Shown: positions 24,112-33,004, counted from the first letter of the stretch. The stretch: 64,000 nt of DNA from Microbacterium radiodurans (GCF_008710705.1 NZ_VYRZ01000001.1:930001-994000), one strand, 5' to 3'. Program-made: numbers and translations. The notes: a model not told the origin generated them from the letters alone.

Positions 24112-25614
24112 TCAGCGGAGGCGGCGGAGGCGGCGGAGCCCGCCGCGGACAGCGCGGGCGAGGAGGCGCACGGCCGCCAGCAGGACCTGTCGGCGACGGG
24201 CGGCGCGCAGCACGACGGACCAGCGGCGGAGGATGCGCTCGGGGCTGTACTCGGCCGCCGTGCGGCGTGCGTTCTGACGCATCGTCGCCCGCGCGGCGGG
24301 GTCCAGCTCACCCGCCGTGCGCAGCGCCTCGGCGAGCGCATCGATGTCGCCGTCGGGCACCAGCCACCCGTTCTCGCCGGAGCGGATGAGATCGGCCGGC
24401 CCGTACGGCACGTCGTAGGCGATGGGCAGGCACCCGGCGGCCATCGCTTCCAGCAGGACGAGTCCGAACGCCTCCGACCGGCTCGTCAGCAGCAGGACGT
24501 CCGCGGCCGCGAGCACCCCCGCCGGGTCGTCCGTGTGGCCGCGCAGCTGAATCGCGTCGTCGTGCCGTCCGCTGCGGCCGTCGGCCGCGCTCGGCTCGGC
24601 GGCCTTCGCGGCGGCTGCAGCCAGCGCCTCGGCCTGCGAGCCCGAGCCGTAGACGTCCAGCGGCAGCGGCTCGGCGGCATCCCGGTTCCGTCTCGCGACG
24701 GCCTCGATCGCGTCGGCCACCCGCTTGATCGGCTCGAGCCGAGCGATGACGACCGCCCCCGACCGCTCCTCGTCGGCGACGACGGATGCCGCGGCCGCCT
24801 CACCGACGGGGTGCGCGACCGTGGTGAGCAGCGGGCGTCGACCGACCAGCGCGCGGACGTCGTCACGCTGAGTCCGGGTTGCGAACGCCACGGCGTCGAA
24901 GGCGCCGAGACGGCCGAACACCGGCTGCCGGGACGCGCGCACGCTGCCCGGTGTCGGGCCGCGATGCGACCCGTGAACGATGTGGACCGTCGTCACCCGG
25001 CGGCCGTGGTAGTCGGCGGCGAAGGGCGCGACGGTCTTGCTGTCGACGAGCAGGAAGGACTCTCGGCCTCCGGTGAGGTGGTCGAGCCACGCGGCGTAGA
25101 GGTCGTACCGTCGGCGCCACGCCCGGACGGGGATGCCGGATGCGTCGTGGGCGATCAGCATCCGCTTCTTGCCGCGCCGCCGCTCGGTCATCGCGACGGC
25201 GCCGTCGGCGCGCAGGTGGTCGACATCCACCGGCTTGCCGTCGTCGCCGAGGCGCAGCCGGCGCAGCAGCACGCCGTCGTGCACGTCCTCCACGACGTCG
25301 CCACCCGCGAGAAGCTCGGGAGTCGGCGGCGGTGAGCCGGCGGCGGCCACGTCGCCCGATCGCGCCCAGTCGTACAGGTTGCGGACGCGCACGCCGGCGT
25401 CGGCCCAGGCGGCGAAAGCCGGCCCGAGGGGAACGGCACGGTCGTCGAGGGTGAGCACGTCGACCGGCGAGCCGGCGGCGGCGAACAGGCGGCTGCGCTC
25501 GAGGAGCGCCGTCGTCATGCCGCCGAAGGGTTCGGCGATGCCCCACGTGAGGGCGAACTGCCGCCCGGGGGGAAGCGACGCGCTGCGCGCCGCGGAAGGG
25601 GTTCTCGGGGCCAT
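24112..25614 (-). CDS. Glycosyltransferase family 4 (poly-glycerolphosphate glucosyltransferase-like)
   Basis: Protein of 500 residues. FALTWGIAEPFGGMTTALLERSRLF, a central VDSKTVAPFAADYHGRRVTTVHIVHGSH stretch and FDAVAFATRTQRDDVRALVG resemble the long TagE/TarM-type GT4 proteins; the donor site is TSRSEAFGLVLLEAMAAGCLPIAYDVPYGPADLI (EX7E). The end is basic (Arg/Leu-rich), which could bind membrane. The ATG at 25614 has no clear ribosome site. The sugar and acceptor (for example a teichoic-acid-like polymer) are inferred only from similarity. Confidence 0.8.
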   Translation of the reverse strand: MAPRTPSAARSASLPPGRQFALTWGIAEPFGGMTTALLERSRLFAAAGSPVDVLTLDDRAVPLGPAFAAWADAGVRVRNLYDWARSGDVAAAGSPPPTPELLAGGDVVEDVHDGVLLRRLRLGDDGKPVDVDHLRADGAVAMTERRRGKKRMLIAHDASGIPVRAWRRRYDLYAAWLDHLTGGRESFLLVDSKTVAPFAADYHGRRVTTVHIVHGSHRGPTPGSVRASRQPVFGRLGAFDAVAFATRTQRDDVRALVGRRPLLTTVAHPVGEAAAASVVADEERSGAVVIARLEPIKRVADAIEAVARRNRDAAEPLPLDVYGSGSQAEALAAAAAKAAEPSAADGRSGRHDDAIQLRGHTDDPAGVLAAADVLLLTSRSEAFGLVLLEAMAAGCLPIAYDVPYGPADLIRSGENGWLVPDGDIDALAEALRTAGELDPAARATMRQNARRTAAEYSPERILRRWSVVLRAARRRQVLLAAVRLLARAVRGGLRRLRRLR

Positions 25615-25634
25615 GGCGACGGCTCGATCGACGA

Positions 25635-26348
25635 TCAGCGGGGTCCGGGGCGGACGGTCACGTCGGACACCAGCGCGTCGCGCGGCAGATCGAGGGCTGC
25701 GAGTGCGGCCGTCGCGACGGACTCGGGGTCGATGAACGCACCCGGGTCGTAGTCGCGCCCCTCCTGCGCGTGAACCTTCGCCTGCATCGGCGTGGCCGTC
25801 CGTCCCGGGTACACCGTGGTGACGCGCACGCCGTGCGGAGCCTCCTCGCCGCGCAGCGCGTCGGCCAGCGCCTTGAGTCCGTGCTTGGACGCTGCGTAAG
25901 CGCTCCAGCCCGGGTGAGCGGTGAGCCCGGCACCCGAGTTCACGAACAGCACCTGACCGCGAGCGGCGCGCACGGCCGGCAGGGTGAGCCGCGTGAGCTC
26001 GGCGGCAGACACGAGGTTGACGGTCAGCTGCTCGGTCCACGACGTCGCGCTCAGCTCGGCGACGGTGCCGAGGTCGACGATGCCGGCACCGTGCACGACC
26101 GTGTCGATCCGGTCGGGGAGCTCGGCCGCCGAGACGGCGTCGGCGAGGGATGCCGGGTGCCCGAGATCCGCGGCGATCCCCACCGACCCCGGAAACAGCG
26201 ACGTGAGGTCCGTGACCCGATTCGCATCACGCCCGACCAGCACGAGGCGGTCACCGCGATCGGCCAGCCGCCGGGCGATCGCGAGGCCGATGCCCGATCC
26301 CGCCCCGGTGATGAGGTGCGTCTGCGTGGTCTCGTGCGCGTGGGTCAT
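25635..26348 (-). CDS. SDR-family oxidoreductase
   Basis: Protein of 237 residues. HLITGAGSGIGLAIARRL is the cofactor site, VVHGAGIVDLG the NAG-type motif, and FVNSGAGLTAHPGWSAYAASKHGLKAL has catalytic Ser, Tyr and Lys. VYPGRTATPMQAKVHAQEGRDY is the substrate lid region. A short-chain dehydrogenase of unknown substrate; such actinobacterial proteins are often annotated only as SDR. The ATG at 26348 is preceded by a weak GGTGG. It lies 20 bp upstream of the glycosyltransferase start and may share its transcript. Confidence 0.85.
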   Translation of the reverse strand: MTHAHETTQTHLITGAGSGIGLAIARRLADRGDRLVLVGRDANRVTDLTSLFPGSVGIAADLGHPASLADAVSAAELPDRIDTVVHGAGIVDLGTVAELSATSWTEQLTVNLVSAAELTRLTLPAVRAARGQVLFVNSGAGLTAHPGWSAYAASKHGLKALADALRGEEAPHGVRVTTVYPGRTATPMQAKVHAQEGRDYDPGAFIDPESVATAALAALDLPRDALVSDVTVRPGPR

Positions 26349-26409
26349 GCCACCATCGTCGCACCCCGGGGGTCCGACGCGGGGGCCGCGGGGGTCGCGG
26401 GGCCGCGGG

Positions 26410-26498
26410 GTGATACATCCGTCGGACGTGCGGGGCGGGTGGGACTCCATCGTGCCGGCTGGTTCGCACGTGTACCGCCGGTCCGACGGACGTATCGC
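26410..26498. repeat. 89-bp element with 18-bp terminal inverted repeats, copy 2
   Basis: Left end GTGATACATCCGTCGGAC (26410-26427), right end GTCCGACGGACGTATCGC (26481-26498); 16 of 18 positions pair. The length equals copy 1 at 10787-10875. It lies after the hpaI-like stop and before the SDR start, again next to a gene's 3' end. Part of its interior also resembles the flank of copy 1 (GTGGG..CCATCG). Confidence 0.7.
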
Positions 26499-26541
26499 GC
26501 CCCGCCGACCGTCGCGGGTGCGGCCGACCGGCCCGGGCCGG

Positions 26542-27345
26542 TCAGTACCCGGCGCGTCGGGTGCGGTCGGCCTCGGGCACCCAGCGCGTCGCAAGGGCCT
26601 CCGACCCCCGGGCGAGCAGCGCGACGTCGGCGCCGACGAGGATGAAGGCGGCCCCGGCATCCCGATACGTCTCCGCCACGGCCGGGTCGAACGCGTTCAC
26701 GCCGACGGGCACGCCCGCGGCGCGCACGGCGTCGAACGCGCGGAGCACGGCGGCGGTGACCTCCGGATGCGTCTGCTGTCCGAGCAGCCCCATGGAGGCG
26801 GCGAGATCGCTCGGTCCGACGAACACCCCGTCGATGCCGTCGACGGCGGCGATCTCGCCGGCCGCCGCGACGCCCTCGACCGTCTCGACCTGGACGAACA
26901 CCGACACGTGCCGATCGGCGTCGGCGAGGTAGTCGTCGACGCGGTTCCACCGCGCCGACCGGGCCAGGGCGGATCCGACGCCGCGCCGACCGCGCGGGGG
27001 ATAGCGCACCGCGGCGACGACCTCCGCCGCCTCGGCAGCCGATGAGATCATCGGCACGAGCAGGGTCTGCGCGCCCAGGTCGAGCACTTGCTTGATCGTC
27101 ACGACGTCGCCGATCGGCACGCGGACGACCGGGGTCACGGGCGCCGCGGCGACCGCCTGGAGCTGTGCGAGCACCGATTCGAGACCGTTGGGGGAGTGCT
27201 CCATGTCGATGAGCAGCCAGTCCAGGCCCGCGCCGGCGCAGATCTCGGCGACCAGGGGCGAGCCCGAGCACACCCACATGCCGGCCAGGGGACGATCCGA
27301 TGCCGCGAGCGCGTCGCGGAAGGTCGGCGTCAGACGAAACGACAT
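26542..27345 (-). CDS. hpaI: HpcH/HpaI-family aldolase
   Basis: Protein of 267 residues. LAGMWVCSGSPLVAEICAGAGLDWLLIDMEHSPN is the HpaI opening with the metal-site Glu and His; VFVQVETVEGVAAAGEIAAVDGIDGVFVGPSDLAASMG carries the pyruvate/Mg site. In the homoprotocatechuate path it cleaves 4-hydroxy-2-oxoheptanedioate to pyruvate and succinate semialdehyde. The ATG at 27345 with GGGAG upstream overlaps the end of the hydratase gene by 16 bp, so the two are translationally coupled. It is the last gene of the meta-cleavage operon. Confidence 0.88.
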   Translation of the reverse strand: MSFRLTPTFRDALAASDRPLAGMWVCSGSPLVAEICAGAGLDWLLIDMEHSPNGLESVLAQLQAVAAAPVTPVVRVPIGDVVTIKQVLDLGAQTLLVPMISSAAEAAEVVAAVRYPPRGRRGVGSALARSARWNRVDDYLADADRHVSVFVQVETVEGVAAAGEIAAVDGIDGVFVGPSDLAASMGLLGQQTHPEVTAAVLRAFDAVRAAGVPVGVNAFDPAVAETYRDAGAAFILVGADVALLARGSEALATRWVPEADRTRRAGY

Positions 27346-28115
27346 TCGATCACTCCCATCGGCCCGTAGTCGCAGGAGACGGTGTCGCCGCGCGACACCC
27401 ACATCGGGCGCGTGAACGAGCCTGCCAGGATGATCTCCCCGGCCTCCAGACGCGCGCCGTGCTGCGCGAACTTGTTCGCCAGCCAGGCGACGCCGGTCGC
27501 GGGATGACCGAGGACGCCGGCGGCGACGCCGGTCTCCTCGATCTCGCCGTTGCGCGCGAGCACGCCCGGCACCCAGCGCAGATCGATCTCGTCGGGACGC
27601 TTGCGCACGGAGCCGAGAACCATGGCGCCGTAGGCGGCGTTGTCGGAGATCGTGTCGACGATCGTGCGTCCCTCGAGCTCGATGTGCGAGTTCAGCACCT
27701 CGAGCGCGGGAACCGCGTAGTCGATCGCCGCGAGGGCGTCCTCGAGTGTGCAGTCCGGACCCGCGAGCGGCCGGGCCAGCACGAAGGCGAGCTCGACCTC
27801 GATGCGGACGTTCGAGAAGTGATCCACCGGGATCTCGGCGCCCGAGTGGTAGACGGTGTCGTCGAACATCACGCCGTAGTCGGGCTCGGAGATGCCGGTG
27901 GCCTGCTGCATCGCCTTCGAGGTGAGGCCGATCTTCCGGCCGACGAGCGTGCGGCCCGACGCGATCATGCGGTCGCGCCAGACGCGCTGGATCGCATAGG
28001 AGTCCTCGACGGTCGCGTTCGGATGCCGTGCCGTGATGCGCGGGATGACGGTGTGGGCGCGGTCCGCCTCGGCGAGCTCCTCGGCGATCCCGGCGATGAC
28101 CTCGGGGGCGAGCAT
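27330..28115 (-). CDS. hpaH: 2-oxo-hept-4-ene-1,7-dioate hydratase
   Basis: Protein of 261 residues of the 2-keto-4-pentenoate hydratase family. VEDSYAIQRVWRDRMIASGRTLVGRKIGLTSKAMQQATGISEPDYGVMF and IEVELAFVLARPLAGPDCTLEDALAAID show the conserved Lys and the E-x-E metal-binding core. It hydrates the 2-oxo-heptenedioate to the substrate of HpaI. The start ATG (28115) shares one base with the hpaD stop (TGATG). Confidence 0.9.
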   Translation of the reverse strand: MLAPEVIAGIAEELAEADRAHTVIPRITARHPNATVEDSYAIQRVWRDRMIASGRTLVGRKIGLTSKAMQQATGISEPDYGVMFDDTVYHSGAEIPVDHFSNVRIEVELAFVLARPLAGPDCTLEDALAAIDYAVPALEVLNSHIELEGRTIVDTISDNAAYGAMVLGSVRKRPDEIDLRWVPGVLARNGEIEETGVAAGVLGHPATGVAWLANKFAQHGARLEAGEIILAGSFTRPMWVSRGDTVSCDYGPMGVIECRFV

Positions 28116-29275
28116 CAGAGCTGGTGCCCGAGCTTGTACTCGCCCTGCTTGTACTCGGGCAGGGCGCCCTCGCCGGGACGGGTGTACGAGAAGCCGTCCG
28201 CGCCGATCGTCACCGCCATCTCGGAGTCGTCGGTGCGCGCGACCACGGGCTTCGGGTTGCCGTCGAGATCGAGCACGAGGGATGCTTCGGTGTACCAGGA
28301 GGGGACCACGGGGTTGCCCCACCAGTCGCGACGCTGGTTGTCGTGCACGTCCCACGTGACCACCGGGTTGTCGGGGTCGCCGGTGTAGTAGTCCTGCGTG
28401 TAGATCTCGACGCGGTGTCCGTCGGGGTCGCGCAGGTAGAGGTAGAAGGCGTTCGAGACCCCGTGTCGGCCCGGCCCGCGCTCGATCGCGTCGGAGCGGC
28501 GGAGCGCGCCGAGCTTGTCGCAGATGGCGAGGATGTTGTGCTTCTCGTGCGTCGCGAAGGCCACGTGGTGCATGCGCGGACCGTCGCCGCCGGTCATCGC
28601 GGTGTCGTGCACGGTGGGCTTGCGCCGCATCCACGCCGCGTAGACCGTGCCCTCCTCGTCCTGGATGTCCTCGGTCACGCGGAATCCGAGCGACTGCATG
28701 AAGTTGACCGCGCGCGGGACGTCGGGGGTGACCTGGTTGAAGTGATCGAGGCGCACGAGCTCGCCCGGCGTGTGGAGGTCGTAGCGCCAGGAGAGGCGCT
28801 CGACGTGCTCGGTCTGGAAGAAGAACTCGTACGGGAACCCGAGCGGGTCCTCGACGCGGACGGAGTCGCCGATGCCCTTCACGAAGCCCTCCGGACGCCG
28901 TTCGACGCGGCATCCGAGCTCCGCGTAGAAGGCGACGGCGCGATCGAGGTCCTCGGCGGAGCGCACGCGGTACGAGAAGGCCGCGACGGCGGCGACCGGC
29001 CCCTGGCGCAGGACCAGGTTGTGGTGGATGAACTCCTCGGTCGAGCGCAGGTAGATGGACTCGGCGTCCTCCTCGGTCACGTAGAGGCCGAGCACGTCGA
29101 CGTAGAACTCGCGCGAGGCGGCGAGGTCGGTGACGACGAGCTCCATGTACGCGCAGCGCAGCACGTCGGGGGCGGGCGCGCTCGGCGTCGGGATCGGGTT
29201 GTCGGAGAGGATCGGCGCCTCCTGGCTCACGAAGTAGCCCGAGGAGGTGCGCGTCATCTGGTCGCGGTGGGTCAT
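28115..29275 (-). CDS. hpaD: 3,4-dihydroxyphenylacetate (homoprotocatechuate) 2,3-dioxygenase
   Basis: Protein of 386 residues, longer than most type-I extradiol enzymes and matching the Brevibacterium/Arthrobacter HPCD/MndD group. Two vicinal-oxygen-chelate modules: the first from YMELVVTDLAASREFYVDVLGLYVT, the second from LVRLDHFNQVTPDVPRAVNFMQSLGF. The metal ligands are His in RLDHFNQ, His in RMHHVAF and Glu in HRVEIYTQDYYTGD. It opens the catechol ring at the 2,3 bond to give 5-carboxymethyl-2-hydroxymuconate semialdehyde. AAGGA precedes the ATG. Fe(II) or Mn(II) use cannot be told from sequence. Confidence 0.93.
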   Translation of the reverse strand: MTHRDQMTRTSSGYFVSQEAPILSDNPIPTPSAPAPDVLRCAYMELVVTDLAASREFYVDVLGLYVTEEDAESIYLRSTEEFIHHNLVLRQGPVAAVAAFSYRVRSAEDLDRAVAFYAELGCRVERRPEGFVKGIGDSVRVEDPLGFPYEFFFQTEHVERLSWRYDLHTPGELVRLDHFNQVTPDVPRAVNFMQSLGFRVTEDIQDEEGTVYAAWMRRKPTVHDTAMTGGDGPRMHHVAFATHEKHNILAICDKLGALRRSDAIERGPGRHGVSNAFYLYLRDPDGHRVEIYTQDYYTGDPDNPVVTWDVHDNQRRDWWGNPVVPSWYTEASLVLDLDGNPKPVVARTDDSEMAVTIGADGFSYTRPGEGALPEYKQGEYKLGHQL

Positions 29276-29302
29276 GTCAGCGTCCTTGCTCTAGAGACCG
29301 GG

Positions 29303-30814
29303 TCAGTTCTTGCCGAAGGTGGGGTTGTGGACCTTGCCGAGCGTGATGTGCACGGCCTGCTGATCGGTGTAGAAGTCGATCGAGCGGTACCCGCCCTCGT
29401 GTCCGAGGCCCGAGGCCTTCACCCCGCCGAAGGGAGTGCGGAGATCGCGGACGTTGTTGGAGTTCAGCCACACCATGCCCGCCTCGACGGCCTGCGAGAA
29501 GTTGTGCGCGCGCTTGAGGTCGTTCGTCCAGATGTAGGCGGCGAGGCCGTACTTGGTGTCGTTGGCGAGCGCGAGGGCTTCGGCGTCCGTGTCGAAGGGC
29601 GTGATCGCGACGACCGGGCCGAAGATCTCCTCCTGGAAGATGCGCGCGGTCGGCGCGACGTCGGCGAAGACGGTGGGGGCGACGAAGTTGCCCGCATCGA
29701 ACCCGTCGGGCCGGCCGCCGCCGGCGACGAGGCGGCCCTCGCCCTTGCCGATCTCGACGTAGCTCATCACCTTGTCGTAATGCTCCGGGTGGACGAGGGC
29801 CCCGACCTCGGTCGCGGGGTCGTGCGGGTAGCCGACCTTCACGCGCTTCGCCTGTGCGGCGTACCGTTCGACGAACTCGTCGTAGACCGAGCGCTCGACG
29901 AGGATGCGGCTGCCTGCCGTGCAGCGCTCGCCGTTGAGCGAGAACACGCCGAAGATCGTCGCGTCGATCGCGGCGTCGAGGTCGGCGTCGGCGAAGACGA
30001 CCGCCGGGCTCTTGCCGCCGAGCTCCATCGACAGGCCCTTCAGGTGGGGAGCGGCGTTGCCGAAGATGAGCTGGCCGGTCGAGCTCTCGCCGGTGAACGA
30101 GATGAGGGGCACGTCGGGGTGCTTCACGAGCGCGTCGCCGGCGTCCTCGCCGAGCCCGTTGACGAGGTTGAAGACGCCCTGCGGGAGGCCCGCCTCCTCG
30201 AAGATGCCGGCCCACAGCGACGCCGAGAGCGGCGTGAACTCCGCCGGCTTCAGGACGACGGTGTTCCCGGTCGCGAGGGCGGGGCCGAGCTTCCACGACT
30301 CGAGCATGAAGGGGGTGTTCCAGGGGGTGATGAGACCCGCGACCCCGATCGGCTTGCGGTTGACGTAGTTGATCTGGCGACCGGGCACCTTGAAGGTGTC
30401 ATCGGACTGGGCGACGATCAGGTCGGCGAAGAAGCGGAAGTTCTCGGCCGCCCGGCGGGCCTGACCGAGCGCCTGGGTGATCGGGAGCCCCGAGTCGAAC
30501 GATTCGAGCTCCGCGAGGCGGGCGTCGCGCGCCTCGACGAGGTCGGCGATCCGGTGCAGCACCCGCGATCGTTCGCGGGGCAGCATCCGGGGCCAGGGGC
30601 CCTCGGTGAACGCCCGACGCGCGGCGGCGACGGCGGCGTCGACATCCGCCTTCTTGCCGGCCGCGGCCTGCAGATACACGCGGTTCGTCACCGGATCGAG
30701 CACGTCGAAGGTGTCGCCGTCCTGCGAATCGACGAAGACGCCGTCGATGTAGTGCTGGATGCGGCCGGGCAGATCGGCCGGCGTGTGCGGGGCCGTCAGG
30801 GTGGGGTCGGTCAT
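29303..30814 (-). CDS. hpaE: 5-carboxymethyl-2-hydroxymuconate semialdehyde dehydrogenase
   Basis: Protein of 503 residues, ALDH superfamily. GLITPWNTPFMLESWKLGPALATGNTVVLKPAEFTP, the general-base Glu in SMELGGKSPAVVFADADLDAA and the nucleophile Cys in FSLNGERCTAGSRILV are all intact. KVHNPTFGKN is a typical HpaE ending. It oxidises the ring-cleavage semialdehyde with NAD+. GAGGAG precedes the ATG at 30814. It lies 28 bp upstream of hpaD in the same orientation. Confidence 0.93.
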   Translation of the reverse strand: MTDPTLTAPHTPADLPGRIQHYIDGVFVDSQDGDTFDVLDPVTNRVYLQAAAGKKADVDAAVAAARRAFTEGPWPRMLPRERSRVLHRIADLVEARDARLAELESFDSGLPITQALGQARRAAENFRFFADLIVAQSDDTFKVPGRQINYVNRKPIGVAGLITPWNTPFMLESWKLGPALATGNTVVLKPAEFTPLSASLWAGIFEEAGLPQGVFNLVNGLGEDAGDALVKHPDVPLISFTGESSTGQLIFGNAAPHLKGLSMELGGKSPAVVFADADLDAAIDATIFGVFSLNGERCTAGSRILVERSVYDEFVERYAAQAKRVKVGYPHDPATEVGALVHPEHYDKVMSYVEIGKGEGRLVAGGGRPDGFDAGNFVAPTVFADVAPTARIFQEEIFGPVVAITPFDTDAEALALANDTKYGLAAYIWTNDLKRAHNFSQAVEAGMVWLNSNNVRDLRTPFGGVKASGLGHEGGYRSIDFYTDQQAVHITLGKVHNPTFGKN

Positions 30815-30836
30815 GAGGTGCTCCTCGCTGGCAGGG

Positions 30837-31526
30837 TCAGAAATTCGGCATCCCGAGCGCCTCGTCCGGGTGCTCGTGGATCATGTAGGCGTCGAGAGTC
30901 GCGGAGCGGTGCCGACGGGCCGCGTGCTCGATGTCTCCGAGCGACGCTCCCTGCTCGATGAGCACGAGGATGCGCTCGTGCTCGCGCACGGATTCCTGCG
31001 CGCGGCCGGGCACGAAGCTGAACGTCGAGTCGCGGAGGTTGCCGAGCCTGGCCCACTCGGCGCGCACGAGCTCGAGCATGCGGGGGTTCGCGCACCGCTC
31101 GAAGAGCACGGCGTGGAACTCCTGGTTCAGACGAGTGAACGCCCGCGGGTCGAAGTGATCGAGCGTCTCGGTCATCCGCTCGTTGATCTCGCGGGCGCGC
31201 CGGACGTCGTCGGTCGTGAGCCCTCGCGCCGAGAGCGCGGTCGCGGTGCCCTCGAGCACCGAGAGGGCCTGCATGCTGAAGCGGTACTGCGAGTCGTCGA
31301 CCATCGAGACGCGCGCGCCGACGTTGCGCTCGAAGGTGACGAGACCCTCGGCCTCCAGCTGCCGGATCGCCTCGCGCACCGGCACGACGCTCATCTCGAG
31401 CTCGCCGGCGATGGTGCCGAGCACGAGGCGGTAGCCGGGGGTGAACTCCGAGCTCGCGATGCGCTCCTTCACCCAGTGGTACGCCTGCTGCGACTTGCTC
31501 AGGCTCGACAGGTCGACGGCGTCCAT
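30837..31526 (-). CDS. GntR-family regulator (FCD subfamily)
   Basis: Protein of 229 residues. Winged helix: QQAYHWVKERIASSEFTPGYRLVLGTIAGELEMSVVPVREAIRQLEAEGLVTFERNVGARV is a clear GntR domain; the C-terminal all-helical FCD domain contains RLNQEFHAVLFERCANPRMLELV and EHERILVLIEQG with metal/ligand-binding His. The ATG overlaps the stop of the FAH-RraA gene (TGATG). The longer upstream reading of this frame is not used. It probably controls this catabolic operon and the divergent transporter. Confidence 0.9.
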   Translation of the reverse strand: MDAVDLSSLSKSQQAYHWVKERIASSEFTPGYRLVLGTIAGELEMSVVPVREAIRQLEAEGLVTFERNVGARVSMVDDSQYRFSMQALSVLEGTATALSARGLTTDDVRRAREINERMTETLDHFDPRAFTRLNQEFHAVLFERCANPRMLELVRAEWARLGNLRDSTFSFVPGRAQESVREHERILVLIEQGASLGDIEHAARRHRSATLDAYMIHEHPDEALGMPNF

Positions 31527-33004
31527 CAGCTGCGGCGCTCGCTCTCGTACCGCGTGCGCCACTGCGCGTTCATCGGGAAGAGTCCGTCGACGGGCTCTCC
31601 GGCCGCGACCTGGGCGGCTACCCACGCGTCCTCGTCCTCCTGGGCCAGGGCGGCGTCGGCGACCTCCTCGGCGAGGGACGGCGGGATGACGATCACGCCG
31701 TCGCCGTCACCCACGAGGATGTCGCCGGGCTCGACGGTCGTGCCGCCGCAGGCGACGGCGACGCCGGTCTCCCAGGGGACGTGCTTGCGGCCGAGCACCG
31801 CGGGGTGCGCCCCAGCGGTGTAGACGGGGATGCCGACCGCCGTGACGGCGGCGGCGTCGCGAACACCCCCGTCGGTCACGATGCCGGCGGCGCCGCGGGC
31901 ATGGGCCCGGATGGCGAGGATGTCGCCGAGCGTCCCCGAGCCCGTTTCGCCGCGGGCCTCGATGACGATGACCTCGCCCGGCGCCACGGCGTCGAAGGCG
32001 CGCTTCTGCGCGTTGTAGCCGCCGCCGCGCGCGGTGAAGAGGTCTTCGCGACCCGGCACGAATCGCAGCGTCGCGGCGACCCCGACGAGCTTGGCCCCGG
32101 GGTGCAGCGGCGCGACGCCGTCGATCGTGACGTTGTTCAGTCCGCGCTTGCGCAGCTGCTGCGAGAGACCGGCGACGGGCGTGCGCTCGAGCTTCGCGCG
32201 CAGCTCGTCGGAGAGCGCGGATGCCGCGGCCGGCAGCCCGGCGGATTCCCGCGAACCCCATGCCTCTGCGCGCTGCGCGTCATCGGCGGCGGGGAGCGAT
32301 CCCACCGCGGGATCGAACGCCACGTCGGGCCCCGCGACCACCGTGGTGACGAGCCGCCCGGAGGACGCGCCCGTGTCGAGCGCATCGACCTCGACCTCGA
32401 CGACGTCGCCGGGGACGATGACCGATGAGCCGGCGGGCGTGCCGGTGAGGATGACGTCGCCCGTCTCGAGGGTCGCGTGCTGCGACAGATCCGCCACGAA
32501 CTGGGCGAGCGGGAAGATCAGGTCGTCCGTCGAGCCGTCCTGGGCGAGCTCGCCGTTGACCCAGGTGCGCACGCGCAGCCGCGCCGGGTCGACGGTGCGG
32601 GCGTCGATGAGCGCAGGGCCGAGGGGAGTGAATCCGTCGCCGCCCTTCGAGCGCACGTTCGAGCCCTTATCGGCGGCCCGCAGATCGTACAGGCCGAGAT
32701 CGTTGGCGGCCGTGACGGCGGCGACGTGGTTCCAGGCGTCGGCGAGCGAGACGCGGCGGGCGGGCGCGCCGATGACGAGTGCGATCTCACCCTCGAAGGC
32801 GAGGAGTTCGGTGCCGACGGGTCGCTCGACGACGCCGCCGGTCGCCGCGACCGAACTCGAGGCCTTGAAGAAGTAGGAGGGGGAGCGGGGGGTGCGACCG
32901 CGCTGCGCCGCCCGCGAGCGGTAGCTCAGATGCACCGCGACGATCTTGCCGGGGCGTCCGCCGACCGCGGCGAAACGGGGATCCGTCGATCCGTCAACAC
33001 TCAT
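31526..33004 (-). CDS. Fusion of fumarylacetoacetate-hydrolase-family domain and RraA-family domain
   Basis: Protein of 492 residues. N-terminal ~270 residues are a FAH/HpaG-type domain: ELLAFEGEIALVIG (ExE metal ligands), TAANDLGLYDLR, RSKGGDGFTPLGP and VILTGTPAGSSV. The remaining ~200 residues are an RraA/HMG-aldolase domain: NVTIDGVAPLHPGAKLVGVAATLRF, GDILAIRAHARGAAGIVTDGGVRD and GDGDGVIVIPPSLAEEVADAAL. HpaG decarboxylates/isomerises the tricarboxylate intermediate; RraA relatives include oxaloacetate and 4-hydroxy-2-oxo acid lyases. AAGGAG precedes the ATG. No break is visible, so this is a genuine fusion. Confidence 0.85.
   Translation of the reverse strand: MSVDGSTDPRFAAVGGRPGKIVAVHLSYRSRAAQRGRTPRSPSYFFKASSSVAATGGVVERPVGTELLAFEGEIALVIGAPARRVSLADAWNHVAAVTAANDLGLYDLRAADKGSNVRSKGGDGFTPLGPALIDARTVDPARLRVRTWVNGELAQDGSTDDLIFPLAQFVADLSQHATLETGDVILTGTPAGSSVIVPGDVVEVEVDALDTGASSGRLVTTVVAGPDVAFDPAVGSLPAADDAQRAEAWGSRESAGLPAAASALSDELRAKLERTPVAGLSQQLRKRGLNNVTIDGVAPLHPGAKLVGVAATLRFVPGREDLFTARGGGYNAQKRAFDAVAPGEVIVIEARGETGSGTLGDILAIRAHARGAAGIVTDGGVRDAAAVTAVGIPVYTAGAHPAVLGRKHVPWETGVAVACGGTTVEPGDILVGDGDGVIVIPPSLAEEVADAALAQEDEDAWVAAQVAAGEPVDGLFPMNAQWRTRYESERRS

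Noticed and set aside
28124..30961. 945-codon plus-strand frame opposite hpaD and hpaE
   Set aside because: Composition (Val/Arg/Glu/Gly-rich) is the antisense reading of conserved genes; no motif or start site.
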